Of a stretch of DNA of 64,000 nt, positions 28,569 through 40,747 are shown piece by piece. Source of the DNA: Brachypodium distachyon (taxonomy: Eukaryota; Streptophyta; Magnoliopsida; Poales; Poaceae). Numbering within the stretch: the stretch's first letter is position 1; the number at the start of each line of letters is the position of its first letter. The position numbers and the translations under genes were made by a program. A model generated the notes under the pieces. The model made no database searches and was not told the origin of the DNA. It saw only the letters and a program-made list of their open reading frames with translations. The DNA is taken from the NCBI RefSeq assembly GCF_000005505.3, contig NC_016133.3, positions 23,958,555-24,022,554 of the forward strand, in the 5' to 3' direction.

Positions 28569-31500
28569 TCACGGGTAGAACTTGCGCAAGTGCTCAATAT
28601 TCCAGCTATTGGGCACCAGCAAGCCGTCTTCGGTTTCCAGGCGGACAGCCCCCGGCCTGGTCACCTGCACTACCCAGAAGAGTCAACTTGTTCTCGGCCT
28701 TCGTTCCTTGTATCCGGCGCAGGACAAGGTCTCCGTTCTCGAGCCCCCGGGGATGGACTCGTCTGTCGTGATAACGACGGAGTCCCTGCTAGTAGCGCGC
28801 GGCTCGCACAGCAGCCCGGCATCGAAGATCTTCGATGGAGTTTACATCGTCGACCCTTTGCTTGTGTTGGCTGGTGTCGCCGTACGCACGTACTCGAGGA
28901 GATCCGTACTTGAGCTCGAGGGGCAGCACCGCTTCTGCCCCGTAGACAAGGGCGAAAGGAGTTTTGCTCGTTGCCCGACTAGGTGTGGTCCGGATGGACC
29001 ACAGCACGGGCTGGAATTCTTCGATCCAGTGCTTCCCGTGGCCTTTGAGCTTGTCAAAGGTTCTCGTCTTGAGCCCCCGCAGAACCTCTGCGTTGGCTCG
29101 CTCCGCCTGTCCGTTGCTCCTCGGGTGAGCGACGGACGCGAAGCGCAGCTTAGTGCCCATGTCTTCGCAGTAGGCTTGAAACGCCGCGCTCGTGAATTGC
29201 GTGCCGTTGTCGGTGATGATGCTGTTAGGAACACCAAACCGGCACACAATGCCCTTGAAGAACTTGATGGCCGCCTGGGCGGTCACCTTGCGCACTGGTT
29301 CGACCTCCACCCATTTGGAGAACTTGTCGATGGCCACAAACAAGTATTCGTAACCACCAACCGCCCTTGGTAGCTTGCCGACGATGTCCAGTCCCCAGAC
29401 CGCGAACGGCCATGAGGACGGGATGACATGCAAGGCCTGGGCTGGTTGGTTGCTCCTCTTTGAGTGGAACTGGCACGCCTCGCACATCCTCACCAGCCGC
29501 TCTGCGTCGGCCAGGGCCGTGGGCCAGTAGAAGCCATGCCGGAAAATCTTGCCGGCTAGAGCCCGGGAGGCCACATGGTGTGAACATGAGCCTCGATGTA
29601 TGTCGTCCAACAGTGCACACCCTTCTTCCTGCGGCACGCAGATGAGTTTGACACCATTCGCACGCCTGCGGTAGATGCTACCATCTATCACAGTGTACAT
29701 CTTGGCTTGCCACACTACACGCTCTGCGGCGACGTCATCCTCCGGGAGAGCCTCCCCTTTCAAATAACGGGCGATTTCTTCCGCCCAGGGAGGAATCTCC
29801 CTGCCAACGCATGCCATCATATCAGCGGCATGGACCCCTGCTGCTGCAGGGGTTCCTTCGGTTGTGGGAGGGGCGTCCCCGGCAGCCGGCTGGGGGGCGA
29901 CTGAAGGAGCCACTTGCTTCTAACAGAACACCCCCGTCGGAGGCTTCCAGCGCTCTGCTGCCATCTTGGCCAGCTCGTCAGCAGCGAAGTTATCCTTCCG
30001 GTTGACGTGCTCGAAGCGTAAACCCTTGAACTTTCGTTCCAGCTTGCGGACCTCTTCCACGTATGGCGCCATTTGAAGGCAATCGTAGTCCTTGTTCACC
30101 TGGTTGATCACACGCTGGGAATCGCCACGAACAACCAGGCGCTTAATGTCGAGGGCGACCACTGCCCGCAACCCGGCAAGCAGGCCCTCGTACTCCGCCG
30201 TGTTGTTGGTGGAGTTAGCGAAGTCGAGTTGAACGGCGAACCGCAACTGGTCCCCTATTGGTGACTCGATGACGACCCCGGCCCCAACTCCCTGGAGACT
30301 GAACGCACCGTCGAAATAGAGGACCTAGTGGCCCTCGTCCAACTTGCCGGGAAGGCCGGTCTCCGACTAACTTTCTTCTACGCTCGTGGACGTCCACTCC
30401 GGGACGAAGTCCACCAGGGCCGTGCTCTTGATGCTTTTGGAGTTGGTGAAGTGGAGGTCAAACTCCGACATCTCCATCCTCCATTCGGCCACCCTCCCGG
30501 TGGCTTCACGGTTGGTGAGGGCCCGCTCGAGGCAGAACCCGAACACCACCGTGACACGGTGCGCCCGGAAGTAGTGGCGCAGCTTGCGGGACGGAAGGAG
30601 AATCCACAGAAGGAGCTTCTGTAATTGCGGGTACCTTGTCCGCGCGTCGCGCAGCACCGTACTAACGAAGTACACCGGGCGCTGCACCAACCACTTCCGC
30701 GGCGCTGAGGTTGCCGGCTCGGGGGCGGTCCCCGGGTTTGAGGCGGTTGCCGAAGGCCGCTCAGCCCCCTGCCCCACAGCCCCAGTCCCCTGGACGTGTT
30801 CCTCCCTCTCGGCAACCAGCACCGAGCTGACCACCTGGTCAGTCGCCGCTAAGTAGAGTAGCAACGGCTCGCCCAACTTGGGGGCGACGAGGATGGGCGG
30901 TGACCTCAGGTATCGCTTGAGTTCCTGGAGTGCCGGTTCGGCCTCGGGAGTCCAATCGACTGGACCCTTTTTCTTCATTACCCGGAAGAAAGGCAAGGCA
31001 TGCTCGCCCAGCCTGGAGATGAAACGTCCCAGAGCGGCAACGCAGCCGTTGAGGCGCAGGACATCTTTAACCTTGCAGGGGGCCTCCATCTTCTCGATGG
31101 CTTCTATTTTGGTCGGGTTGGCCTGTATCCCCCGGTGTGAAACCAAGAAACCCAGAAGCTGCCCGGAGTTGACACCGAAGGTGCACTTATCAGGGTTCAG
31201 CTTGAGCTTCATCCTGCGGAGGTTGTCAAATGTCTCCCGCAGGTCATCAATCAGCGAGTCCCTACGCTTCGATTTGATGACGATGTCATCCATGTAGGCC
31301 TCCGCGTTGCGTCCTAGCTGGGGCCCCAAACATTCGCGCAGGGCGCGCTGGAATGTGGAGCCCGCATTCTTCAACCCAAAAGGCATGCATGTATAGCAAT
31401 AGCAGCCAACCGGGGTGATAAACACTGTCTTTTCCTCATCCTCGACCGCCATCTTGATTTGATGGTAGCCGGAGAAAGCATCCAGAAAACTCAACAAGTC

Positions 31501-32117
31501 ACAACCAGCGGTAGAATCAACTATCTGGTCGATACGGGGTATAGGGAAGGGATCCTTGGGGCATGCACGATTAAGATCGGTAAAATCTACGCACATGCGA
31601 AGCTTATTCCCTGCATTGGGCACTACCACAGGGTTAGCCAGCCAAGTGGGGTACAAAACTTCCCTGATCGCCCCGGCAGCCCTGAGCTTGCCCACCTCCT
31701 GCTTGATGAAATCTTTCCGCTCTTGTGCTTGCCGCCGGATCTTTTGCTTGACGGGGTGCGCATCTGGGCGCACCGCGAGCCCATGCTCAATCACCTCCCT
31801 GGGGACTCCGGGAAGGTCCGACGGTTCCCAGGCGAACACGTCGGCGTTTTTCCGGAGGAAGGTGACGAGGGCGCTTTCCTATTCGGCGGTCAGGTTCGCA
31901 CCGACGGTAACGGTGGCTCCTTGTCGCCGGCTTGAAGGGGCAGCTTATTCACTTTGGCGGCCTCCTTCCAGAGCCCCTGCCCCTTGCCGAGGCACGAGCT
32001 CGAGCCTGCGCCTCCCCCGCCTAGCCCTTGCGTGGTGGCGTGGGCCTTCTTCGTTGCCGGGGCGTCACCCGGCAAGGCGTCGTCCTCGACGACACCCTCA
32101 TCGCCAGCGTCAGCTGC
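28569..32117 (-). pseudogene. Tat-c Pol: RT, RNase H, archaeal-type RNase H, integrase
   Basis: On the minus strand this begins inside pol ([13 protein letters not shown] near 31845; protease and gag are gone). It passes through [33 protein letters not shown] and the catalytic [10 protein letters not shown] (about 31290), then first RNase H and thumb sequence to a stop near 30365. The archaeal-type RNase H follows (YFDGAFSLQGVGAGVVIESP to about 29990, stop 29920-29922). The integrase has a zinc-binding HH...CEACQ segment and the catalytic D, D, E in GLDIVG, TDNGTQF and QAERANAE. A stop at 28789-28791 and a frameshift near 28680 precede the normal end LRKFYP (stop 28569-28571). The two-RNase-H order defines Tat. 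The lesions are few, but the element cannot make Gag. Confidence 0.88.
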
Positions 32118-33451
32118 AGCACAAAATAAAATTTCTACCGCTTCCACCCGGAACAATGCTGTAGATAATGGATCACGAGATTACCACTAGACGCGCAGAA
32201 CCGTAGCGGAAGTAGAGTCGATGTAGCGCGTCGATGCCGAGTAGTCGAACAGCCTGCTCCTCCTCGCCGATCCCACGAACAGTTCGTCCAAGCGCCGCAG
32301 GTGCAGCGCCTCCGAGGTATCCACACGTACAGGGAGAAACTCCGTGCGGCGGACTGCTAGATCCGATCGCAAGGCTTTGGGCGTGGAGGTGTGACGGCCG
32401 AGTCTAACTCGCGTCTGGATTGGTGTAACCCTAGACGGGTTGGTCTCCTCCACTTATATAGACGTCCCTAGTGGGCTCAACACTTGAGGCCCGTTAGGAG
32501 TCTAAGCCCGATACGAGTTGGATCCGATCCAACTCGGTTCCCACCCCTTAAGCGTGTGACCCTTCAGGTTCGCGGTCAGTCGGACACGACTACGAGCTCG
32601 GACTGCGGGCCCGAGTAACACCTTACTCGTCCACTGGCACCGACTCAAGTCGATAGTTGGTAGCGGCGCCTAGCAGCACATGCCAACTCCCAAGTAACCA
32701 CAAGGTATATTGACGAACCATACAATGTGTCATATGCAACATTCCTTTTGCCTCACGATATGTGTGTCGAGCTCAAGGCGAGTGCTTGTCATCCTTGTGG
32801 ATAGCTCGAGTCTCTTCTCGTTCCTGTGATACAGATTCCCGATCGGGTTAACACTTAACCCAAGTCGCATGGCCATGCTTTCCGAATCTGATCACTCGAG
32901 AGGGCCCAGAGATATCTCTCCGAACAGGAGGGGCAAATCCCATCTTGTTCAACCATGACTCGCAGCATGTTTCTCAGCAAACCCGAAAGCTACCTTTATA
33001 ACCACCCAGTTACGGAGTAGCGTTTGGTAACCCCTAAGTAGGCCGATTCACATCCCAAGCTCATGCGATGACCTCAGGTCTAGGACTGGCATATACATCG
33101 TACTTGAGACTAACAAATGACAATCATCTCGTTGTGTCTCAGTCTCAGTGCGGGTATGTCCGACTCCACAATCTCATTGTCGAGTCCATGCTATCAGTCG
33201 GCAACACCTTGCCCTATGACTTGTGAAACATAGTCATCATACTGATTCACATTGCTAGTCTAGATTATGTGTCTGCATAACCTCAATGACTAGGGACCAT
33301 TAGAACAACATCATAGAATACATAGTCTCACAAACAAATCACGTATTTATTGATACATATCAGTGATGATGTTCAAGGACAATAACAATAACTCATGAAT
33401 ACATAGGAAATAACATCATCACATGATTGCCTCTAGGGCATATCTCCAACA
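32118..33451 (-). mobile_element. Ty1/copia LTR, left copy
   Basis: On the minus strand it starts TGTTGGAGATATGCCCTAGA at 33451 and matches the LTR at 38680-40039 with only scattered single-base differences. It lacks about the last 26 bp of that LTR (the part ending CCCCAACA). Its left edge joins Tat-c pol sequence at 32117. It is part of the 2.88 kb duplicated block 32118-35002. It is best read as a truncated solo LTR rather than the 3' LTR of the adjacent copia internal region, because Tat and Tekay sequence lies between the two. Confidence 0.8.
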
Positions 33452-34158
33452 CCTCTGTTGGCTGTCTACTGGAACCAACTAATCCTCGATCTAATGAGCC
33501 GGCGAAGGGGACTTGTGGAACTGAACGACTGTCCAACTGACCAACTAACCAACAGAGAACCTAGAACCCTTGACCGTCGGCATGGGTCCTCCTTTTATAC
33601 ATAAGGGGATGCCACATGTGCCATGGTGCATGAGCTACAAGTGTCCAGCGGGGAGGCATGCAACTCCACCCGGTGAGCTGGTGGCATGCATGGGTGCCAC
33701 CTCCGCTGCTAGGGGCCTAAGACCCTAGGGTAGGATTAGACAAGGACTGTTCCTTGGATCGGACGGGTAACTACCCGTCGGTCGGCTCGTTTACTAAGCC
33801 GCGCACCTTGCTCCTTGCCTTGGTGGGACCGCACGTCCCGAGCCCACCACCCACCCGCGTGGCGCTGTGAACGGGGCCCCACGCCTGGGGCAGGGGCACG
33901 CGCCCGGGAACCCCCAGTGCCCGCAAGTCGACCCCGGGAAGCACCCGGGCCTAACGCACCCGGGAACCCCCTCCCAGGAAGCGGCTTCCCGGGAGGTGCC
34001 TAGGCGGGAATATTCCCCGAAGCCCCGCTAGCCCCTTTCGGGATGGTAGCTTGCCGGGGAGCTCATAGGCGCTCCCCGGGATGAGACCTTCCCGGGAACC
34101 CGGAAAAGGGGCCCACGCGTCGCGCAGCGGTGGTACCCCGGGTGCCACTGGTGCAACA
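33452..34158 (-). mobile_element. Tat LTR fragment, left copy
   Basis: The minus strand starts TGTTGCACCAGTGGCACCC at 34158 and runs through the cccgggaa-rich U3 and the ataaaaggaggacc promoter block (TATA near 33594). It is cut at 33452 by the copia LTR. It is nearly identical to 40040-40747. To its right it interrupts a Tekay RT gene. Confidence 0.8.
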
Positions 34159-35002
34159 GCCAAGTTCAGCAAGTGTGACTTTTGGCTGTCGGAAGTCAGT
34201 TTCCTCGGACACATCGTGTCAGGAGCAGGAGTAGCTGTCGACCTAGCTAAGGTGACCGCTGTTACGGAATGGGAGTCACCCAAGAATGTGGGAGATATCA
34301 GCAGTTTCCTAAGACTCGCTGGATATTATCGGAGATTCATTGAGAACTTCTACAAGATTGCTAAACCCATGACTGAACTTTTAAGGAAAGAGAAGAAGTT
34401 TACCTGGAACGAGAACTGTGAAGAAAGTTTCCAGGAATTGAAGAAAAGACTAGTGTCTGCACCCATCCTTGTTTTGCCTGACCTGCAGGAGGATTTTCAA
34501 GTATACTGTGACGCCTCACGTCAAGGATTGGGAGGAGTCTTAATGCAGAATGGAAGAGTTGTAGCTTACGCTTCGCAGCAACTAAAGAGCCACGAAGGGA
34601 ACTACCCCACTCACGACTTGGAATTAGCATCAGTAGTGCACGCTTTGAAAACTTGGAGACACTACCTGATGGGGAAACATTGTGAATTGTTCACGGATTA
34701 CAAGAGCCTGAAATACATATTCACCTAGAAGGAGTTGAATCTGAGGCAGAGAAGATGGTTAGAACTGATAAAGGATTATGAGCTGAGTCTGCAATACCAT
34801 CCAGGCAAGGCTAATGTAGTAGCCGATGCTTTGAGCCGCAAGGGCTATATAATGGACTGATAGCTGGAGAGTTACCGCCAGAATTGTGCAAACAGTTCAA
34901 GGACCTGAGACTTGAGATTGTACCGGAAGGACATTTGGCCACCTTGGAAGTACAGCCCACTTTGCTGGACAAGATTAGAGAAGCACAGAAGGGTAACTCG
35001 GA
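34159..35002 (+). pseudogene. Tekay RT-RNase H fragment, left copy
   Basis: The frame [20 protein letters not shown] runs on through the RNase H ([15 protein letters not shown]) to a TAG at 34726-34728 that is CAG in the right copy, then continues [16 protein letters not shown]. It breaks at 35002, where it meets copia integrase-region sequence on the opposite strand. It is the counterpart of 40748-41588. In an intact element this part carries the RT thumb and the RNase H that removes template RNA. Confidence 0.85.
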
Positions 35003-37402
35003 CTCTGGACCCACCATCGCTTCTGCATACGTAGTCGGCTCGTCATTGTCTAACAACAACACATTGCGTACATTACGCAGTCTTTCCGACCTTCGTGGAT
35101 ATGGTGCTGTATTGGCCGTGGGTACGACGACTGGCTCAGTCACTCGGACATCACCTGTCGAGTTATCCCCTACTGGCTCATCTCGAACTTCTTCGAGTTG
35201 CACTGACCTCCCACTTGCCTCCCGACTGAGAAACTCTTTCTCAAGGAAGACACCGTTTCGAGCGACAAACACTTTGCCCTCTGCCCGGTTGTAGAAGTAA
35301 TATCCTAAGGTTTCCCTTGGATATCCCACGAATATGCACTTGTCCAATTTGGGAGTGAGCTTGTCTGACTGAAGTCGTTTGACAAATACATCACAACCCC
35401 AAATCTTTAGAAAAGACAAACTGGGACGCTTTCCAGTCCATATCTCATATGGTGTCTTATCTACGGACTTGGATGGTACTCTGTTTAGTGTGAACGCTGC
35501 AGTTTCTAGAGCATAACCCCAAAATGACAAGGGAAGATCTGACTGACTCATCATCGACCGAACCATATCCAACAAGGTCCGGTTCCGCCTTTCCGACACA
35601 CCGTTTCTCTGTGGTGTACCCGGCGGTGTGAGCTGTGGAACAATTCCACAACTCTTCAGATGATCGTCGAACTCGTGACTCAAGTACTCGCCTCCACGAT
35701 CAGATCGTAGAAGCTTTATTTTCTTGCCACGTTGGTTCTCTACTTCATTCTGGAACTCCTTAAACTTTTCAAAGGTTTCCGACTTATGTTTCATTAAGTA
35801 GACATATCCATATCTACTCAAATCATCAATGAATGTTATGAAGTATTGATAACCTCCTCTAGCTGTCGTGCTCATTGGCCCACACACATCAGTATGTATG
35901 AGTTCCAACAAGTTGGTCGCCCTCTCGCAACTCTTTGCAAAAGGCGACTTGGTCATCTTGCCTAGTAGACAAGACTCGCATGTCTCGAATGATTCATAAT
36001 CAAACGAAGTTAAAAGTCCATCTCCATGGAGCTTCTTCATGCGTTTGTCACTTATGTGACCCAAACGACAATGCCAAAAATAGGTTTGATTCAGATCGTT
36101 AGGCTTGCGCCTCTTGACATTAATGTTATAGACAGATTCTCCTTCAAGATTAAGGATGAATAACCCGTTCGCAATAGGTGCAAAGCCGTAAAACATATCC
36201 TTCAAATAAAAAGAACAACCATTGCCCTTAATATTGAATTCATAACCATGACTCAACAACTTTGAGACAGATATAATGTTTCGACTTAAAGCAGGAACAT
36301 AATAACAATTATTTAATTTCATAACAAATCCAGAAGGTAAATGAAGTTGCATAGTCCCGGCGGCCAACGCTGCAACTCTTGCTTTATTGCCAACCCTTAT
36401 GTCAACCTCTCCACTTGCGACGCTCCTAGTCCTTGCCAGCCCCTGCATCGAGTTGCAAATGTGAACAACCGATCCGGTATCCAATACCCAAGAGCTGTTA
36501 GGTGCATCAGCAAGATAAATGTCTATAACACATACAACAACCGTACCTGAAGTAGAAGTCACACTTCCACCCTTCTTTGCCACGTGGGCCTGGTACTTGC
36601 TGTAGTTCCTCTTCCAATGACCGGTGCCTTTGCAGAAAAAGCATATGGTCTCTGAGTCCGGTCCAGCCTTAGGCGCAGCAGGGGCAGGGGTCGGGATCAC
36701 ATCCTTAGCCTTTCCTTTCTTTGCCTTCTTCTTAGCCCAAGAATTCTTCTTGAACTTTGGCTTTCCCTGTACCAGCAACACTTGCTTGGTATTTTTCTTG
36801 ATATCCTCCTCAGCTGTTTTAAGCATCCCATGCAATTTGGTGACTTTCTTTTCCATGCCATGCATATGGTAGTTCTGAACGAACTGCGCATAGCTCGGCG
36901 GAAGAGATGCCAGAATTGTATCCGTGGCCAACTCTTGGCTCAGCGGAAAGCCTAGCTTCTCCAAGCTTTGCGTGTAACCAACCAACTTGATTACATGCGG
37001 GCTCAAGGGTTCGCCTTCTTTCAGCTTAGTCTCCAGGAAGGACCTCCAGACATTAAATCTTTCGGTCCTAGCCTGAGTCTGAAACATGCCTTTGAGAGTC
37101 TCGATCATATCGAAAGCCTCAACATTCTCAAACTGCTGCTGCAGTTCGGGTTCCATGTAGGCAAGCATCAGACAGCTGATCTCAATCGACTCATCACATG
37201 AGCGTTGATAGGCGTTTCTAACAGCAGCAGTGGCATTATCAGCCGGCTCCTCTGGAAGTGGGTTCTCTATGACATGTTCTTTCCTATCGTGCCTGAGAAC
37301 GATTCTCAGGTTCCGATACCAATTGGTGAAGTTAGTTCCATTTAGTTTATCTTTCTCAAGAACAGATCTCAAAGCAAAACTGGACAATTGAGGTGGTGCC
37401 AT
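35003..37402 (-). pseudogene. Ty1/copia Gag-protease-integrase, RT and RNase H missing
   Basis: One long minus-strand frame starts MAPPQLSSFALRSVLEKDKL. The Gag domain ends in a zinc knuckle whose last Cys is Tyr (CFFCKGTGHWKRNY). The protease is WVLDTGSVVHIC. The integrase has the HCRLGH...CESC zinc region and the catalytic D, D, E in IHTDVCGP, LRSDRGGEYLS and NGVSERRNRT, followed by the core FLKIWGCDVFV. The frame then crosses 35002 into antisense Tekay sequence, so about the last 60 codons of the open frame are not copia. All of RT and RNase H is missing. The Gag start and LTR resemble Tork/Angela-type copia elements; I am less sure of the lineage than of the superfamily. Confidence 0.88.
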
Positions 37403-38666
37403 TGATCTACAACAGAAAATGCAAAAACACTAAGACAAGTATTCATGAAGAGTAATTCATATTAAACACTTTAATAGAAATATACTCCCACTAAAATCAA
37501 CATCCCTCCATTGATCATTAGTGATTCAAGATCCAAGATCAACCAATCGTCTAGTGAGCTTTAGCATCACTGCTAGCCGATTGAATCACTCGGTAAGCAA
37601 CTCTTGCCAATCGTATCTCTATACGACTCTTGTTAGTCGGTAGGCAACACTTGCCCCGGCTCCGACTCCTTTCACCCTAAGGCCCAAAACCGTTTTGATA
37701 GCCCCGTCAAGTTAACCAAAGCTTCGCATGTAAGTGTCCGACACGAACATCACCAACGACAAGGAAAAATGGTGATACCCCAATTTCATGAGCCCATCAC
37801 CAAATGTACTTGTCTTGTGGTGTTGCAGCTATTGGGGAGGTAAATAAACTTGACATTCTTTGAGGGATCATTTTATTCTAACACAATAACATGCATAGGA
37901 GTAAACAAAGCATTAACCATCACAGATAATCAAATTAACATGTGAAATAGTATGGCTCTGTTCTTCATGGTGATCTCCATCTCCATGAACCTGATCATCA
38001 AGCCGCCATGGTGCTCACGTCCTCCAATTCATACTAAATGACTACACCTAGTATCTAGCAAAGAATTTACATGGAGAATGACATCAAATGTCGACACGCA
38101 GGTCGTTATACAATTATAAAGACAGCACCTTGGCTCCAGCCTGGCTGACAAACTCACGACACGCAGGTCATGCAAATATTACACACATGCATCACATACA
38201 TATGAGCCATACTATTCACATCAATCCTGCAAAAACAAGTTAAGCGTAGAAACCTATTCTACCGAATTGATGTGAACTCGCAACGACAACTAAGGCGCTA
38301 CGAATAGATAGCACGGCGGTCCCGCATTGATCTATTCCGATTTTTAGATCCAATCCAAAATTTCCTTCATGGATTTCTATTCCGATTTGATCAATCGCAT
38401 TGATCTCATGAATCGTATCCGTATTTATGTTTCACTGTCTACTCCGATGGCGGAAATCCGACCGGTAGGAGTATGTTATGTCACGACCTTCTACATCATG
38501 ATTATCAGAATCGAATATCCATGATCCCCGAGTACAATGGATCCAATCGATTGAGTACAAAACCGATCTAACACTTAGATCGACCACCAAGATAGAAAAA
38601 GATCACATCTACTACTAACCGCATAACACTTATGCACGTAATCCGAATCCAAAACAGACAGCATCG
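37403..38666 (-). other. Copia leader between PBS and gag
   Basis: About 1.26 kb of AT-rich sequence without a convincing frame on either strand. On the minus strand it links the primer binding site (38667-38678) to the gag start codon (37402), so it corresponds to the packaging leader of the copia element. Confidence 0.6.
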
Positions 38667-38678
38667 GCTCTGATACCA
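38667..38678 (-). promoter_or_regulatory. Copia primer binding site (initiator tRNA-Met)
   Basis: The minus strand reads TGGTATCAGAGC, the complement of the 3' end of plant initiator methionine tRNA. It comes two positions after the LTR end CCCCAACA (38680), which fixes the orientation of the element and the LTR at 38680-40039 as its 5' LTR. Confidence 0.9.
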
Positions 38679-38679
38679 C

Positions 38680-40039
38680 TGTTGGGGAACGCGGTACGCT
38701 ACGCTAGCACAAAATAAAATTTCTACTGCTTCCGCCCGGAACAATGCTGTAGATAATGGATCACGAGATTACCACTAGACGCGCAGACCCGTAGCGGAAG
38801 TAGAGTCGATGTAGCGCGTCGATGCCGAGTAGTCGAACAGCTTGCTCCTCCTCGCCGATCCCACGAACAGTTCGTCCAAGCGCCGCAGGTGCAGCGCCTC
38901 CGAGGTATCCACACGTGCAGGGAGAAACTCCGTGCGGTGGACTGCTAGATCCGATCGCAAGGCTTTGGGCGTGGAGGTGTGACGGCCGAGTCTAACTCGC
39001 GTCTGGATTGGTGTAACCCTAGACGGGTTGGTCTCCTCCACTTATATAGACGTCCCTAGTGGGCTCAACACTTGAGGCCCGTTAGGAGTCTAAGCCCGAT
39101 ACGAGTTGGATCCGATCCAACTCGGTTCCCACCCCTTAAGCGTGTGACCCTTCAGGTTCGCGGTCAGTCGGACACGACTACGAGCTCGGACTGCGGGCCC
39201 GAGTAACACCTTACTCGTCCACTGGCACCGACTCAAGTCGATAGTTGGTAGCGGCGCCTAGCAGCACATGCCAACTCCCAAGTAACCACAAGGTATATTG
39301 ACGAACCATACAATGTGTCATACGCAACATTCCTTTTGCCTCACGATATGTGTGTCGAGCTCAAGGTGAGTGCTTGTCATCCTTGTGGATAGCTCGAGTC
39401 TCTTCTCGTTCCTGTGATACAGATTCCCGATCGGGTTAACACTTAACCCAAGTCGCATGGCCATGCTTTCCGAATCTGATCACTCGAGAGGGCCCAGAGA
39501 TATCTCTCCGAACAGGAGGGGCAAATCCCATCTTGTTCAACCATGACTCGCAGCATGCTTCTCAGCAAACCCGAAAGCTACCTTTATAACCACCCAGTTA
39601 CGGAGTAGCGTTTGGTAACCCCTAAGTAGGCCGATTCACATCCCAAGCTCATGCGATGACCTCAGGTCTAGGACTGGCATATACATCGTACTTGAGACTA
39701 ACAAATGACAATCATCTCGTTGTGTCTCAGTCTCAGTGCGGGTCTGTCCGACTCCACAATCTCATTGTCGAGTCCATGCTATCAGTCGGCAACACCTTGC
39801 CCTATGACTTGTGAAACATAGTCATCATACTGATTCACATTGCTAGTCTAGATTATGTGTCTGCATAACCTCAATGACTAGGGACCATTAGAACAACATC
39901 ATAGAATACATAGTCTCACAAACAAATCACGTATTTATTGATACATATCAGTGATGATGTTCAAGGACAATAACAATAACTCATGAATACATAGGAAATA
40001 ACATCATCACATGATTGCCTCTAGGGCATATCTCCAACA
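38680..40039 (-). mobile_element. Ty1/copia 5' LTR
   Basis: This 1360-bp LTR runs TGTTGGAGATATGCC...GTTCCCCAACA on the minus strand and is followed by the PBS. A cttatatagacg TATA-type block lies near 39042. The left copy at 32118-33451 is the same sequence with a truncated end. The right flank (ctctgttggctg) is Tat LTR sequence and is identical in both copies. Confidence 0.88.
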
Positions 40040-40747
40040 CCTCTGTTGGCTGTCTACTGGAACCAACTAATCCTCGATCTAATGAGCCGGCGAAGGGGAT
40101 TTGTGGAACTGAACGACTGTCCAACTGACCAACTAACCAACAGAGAACCTAGAACCCCTTGACCGTCGGCATGGGTCCTCCTTTTATACATAAGGGGATG
40201 CCACATGTGCCACGGTGCATGAGCTACAAGTGTCCAGCGGGGAGGCATGCAACTCCCCCCGGTGAGCTGGTGGCATGCATGGGTGCCACCTCCGCTGCTA
40301 GGGGCCTAAGACCCTAGGGTAGGATTAGACAACGACTGTTCCTTGGATCGGACGAGTAACTACCCGTCGGTCGGCTCGTTTACTAAGCCGCGCACCTTGC
40401 TCCTTGCCTTGGTGGGACCGCACGTCCCGAGCCCACCACGCACCCGCGTGGCGCTGTGAACGGGGCCCCACGCCTGGGGCAGGGGCACGCGCCCGGGAAC
40501 CCCCAGTCCCCGCAAGTCGACCCCGGGAAGCACCCGGGCCTAACGCACCCGGGAACCCCCTCCCAGGAAGCGGCTTCCCGGGAGGTGCCTAGGCGGGAAT
40601 ATTCCCCGAAGCCCCGCTAGCCCCTTTCGGGATGGTAGCTTGCCGGGGAGCTCATAGGCGCTCCCCGGGATGAGACCTTCCCGGGAACCCGGAAAAGGGG
40701 CCCACGCGTCGCGCAGCGGTGGTACCCCGGGTGCCACTGGTGCAACA
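40040..40747 (-). mobile_element. Tat LTR fragment, right copy
   Basis: This is the same segment as 33452-34158, from the LTR start TGTTGCACCAGTGG at 40747 to the copia insertion point at 40040. It interrupts the Tekay pol between codons for a tyrosine-alanine pair in the RT palm (the intact copy reads LYAKFSKC near 51775). The flanking gccaa at 40748 would be one arm of its target-site duplication; the other arm is not in the window. Confidence 0.8.

Noticed and set aside
34811..35002. C-terminal tail of the long copia frame
   Set aside because: It is antisense to Tekay codons and not copia sequence, so the copia gene was ended at 35003.
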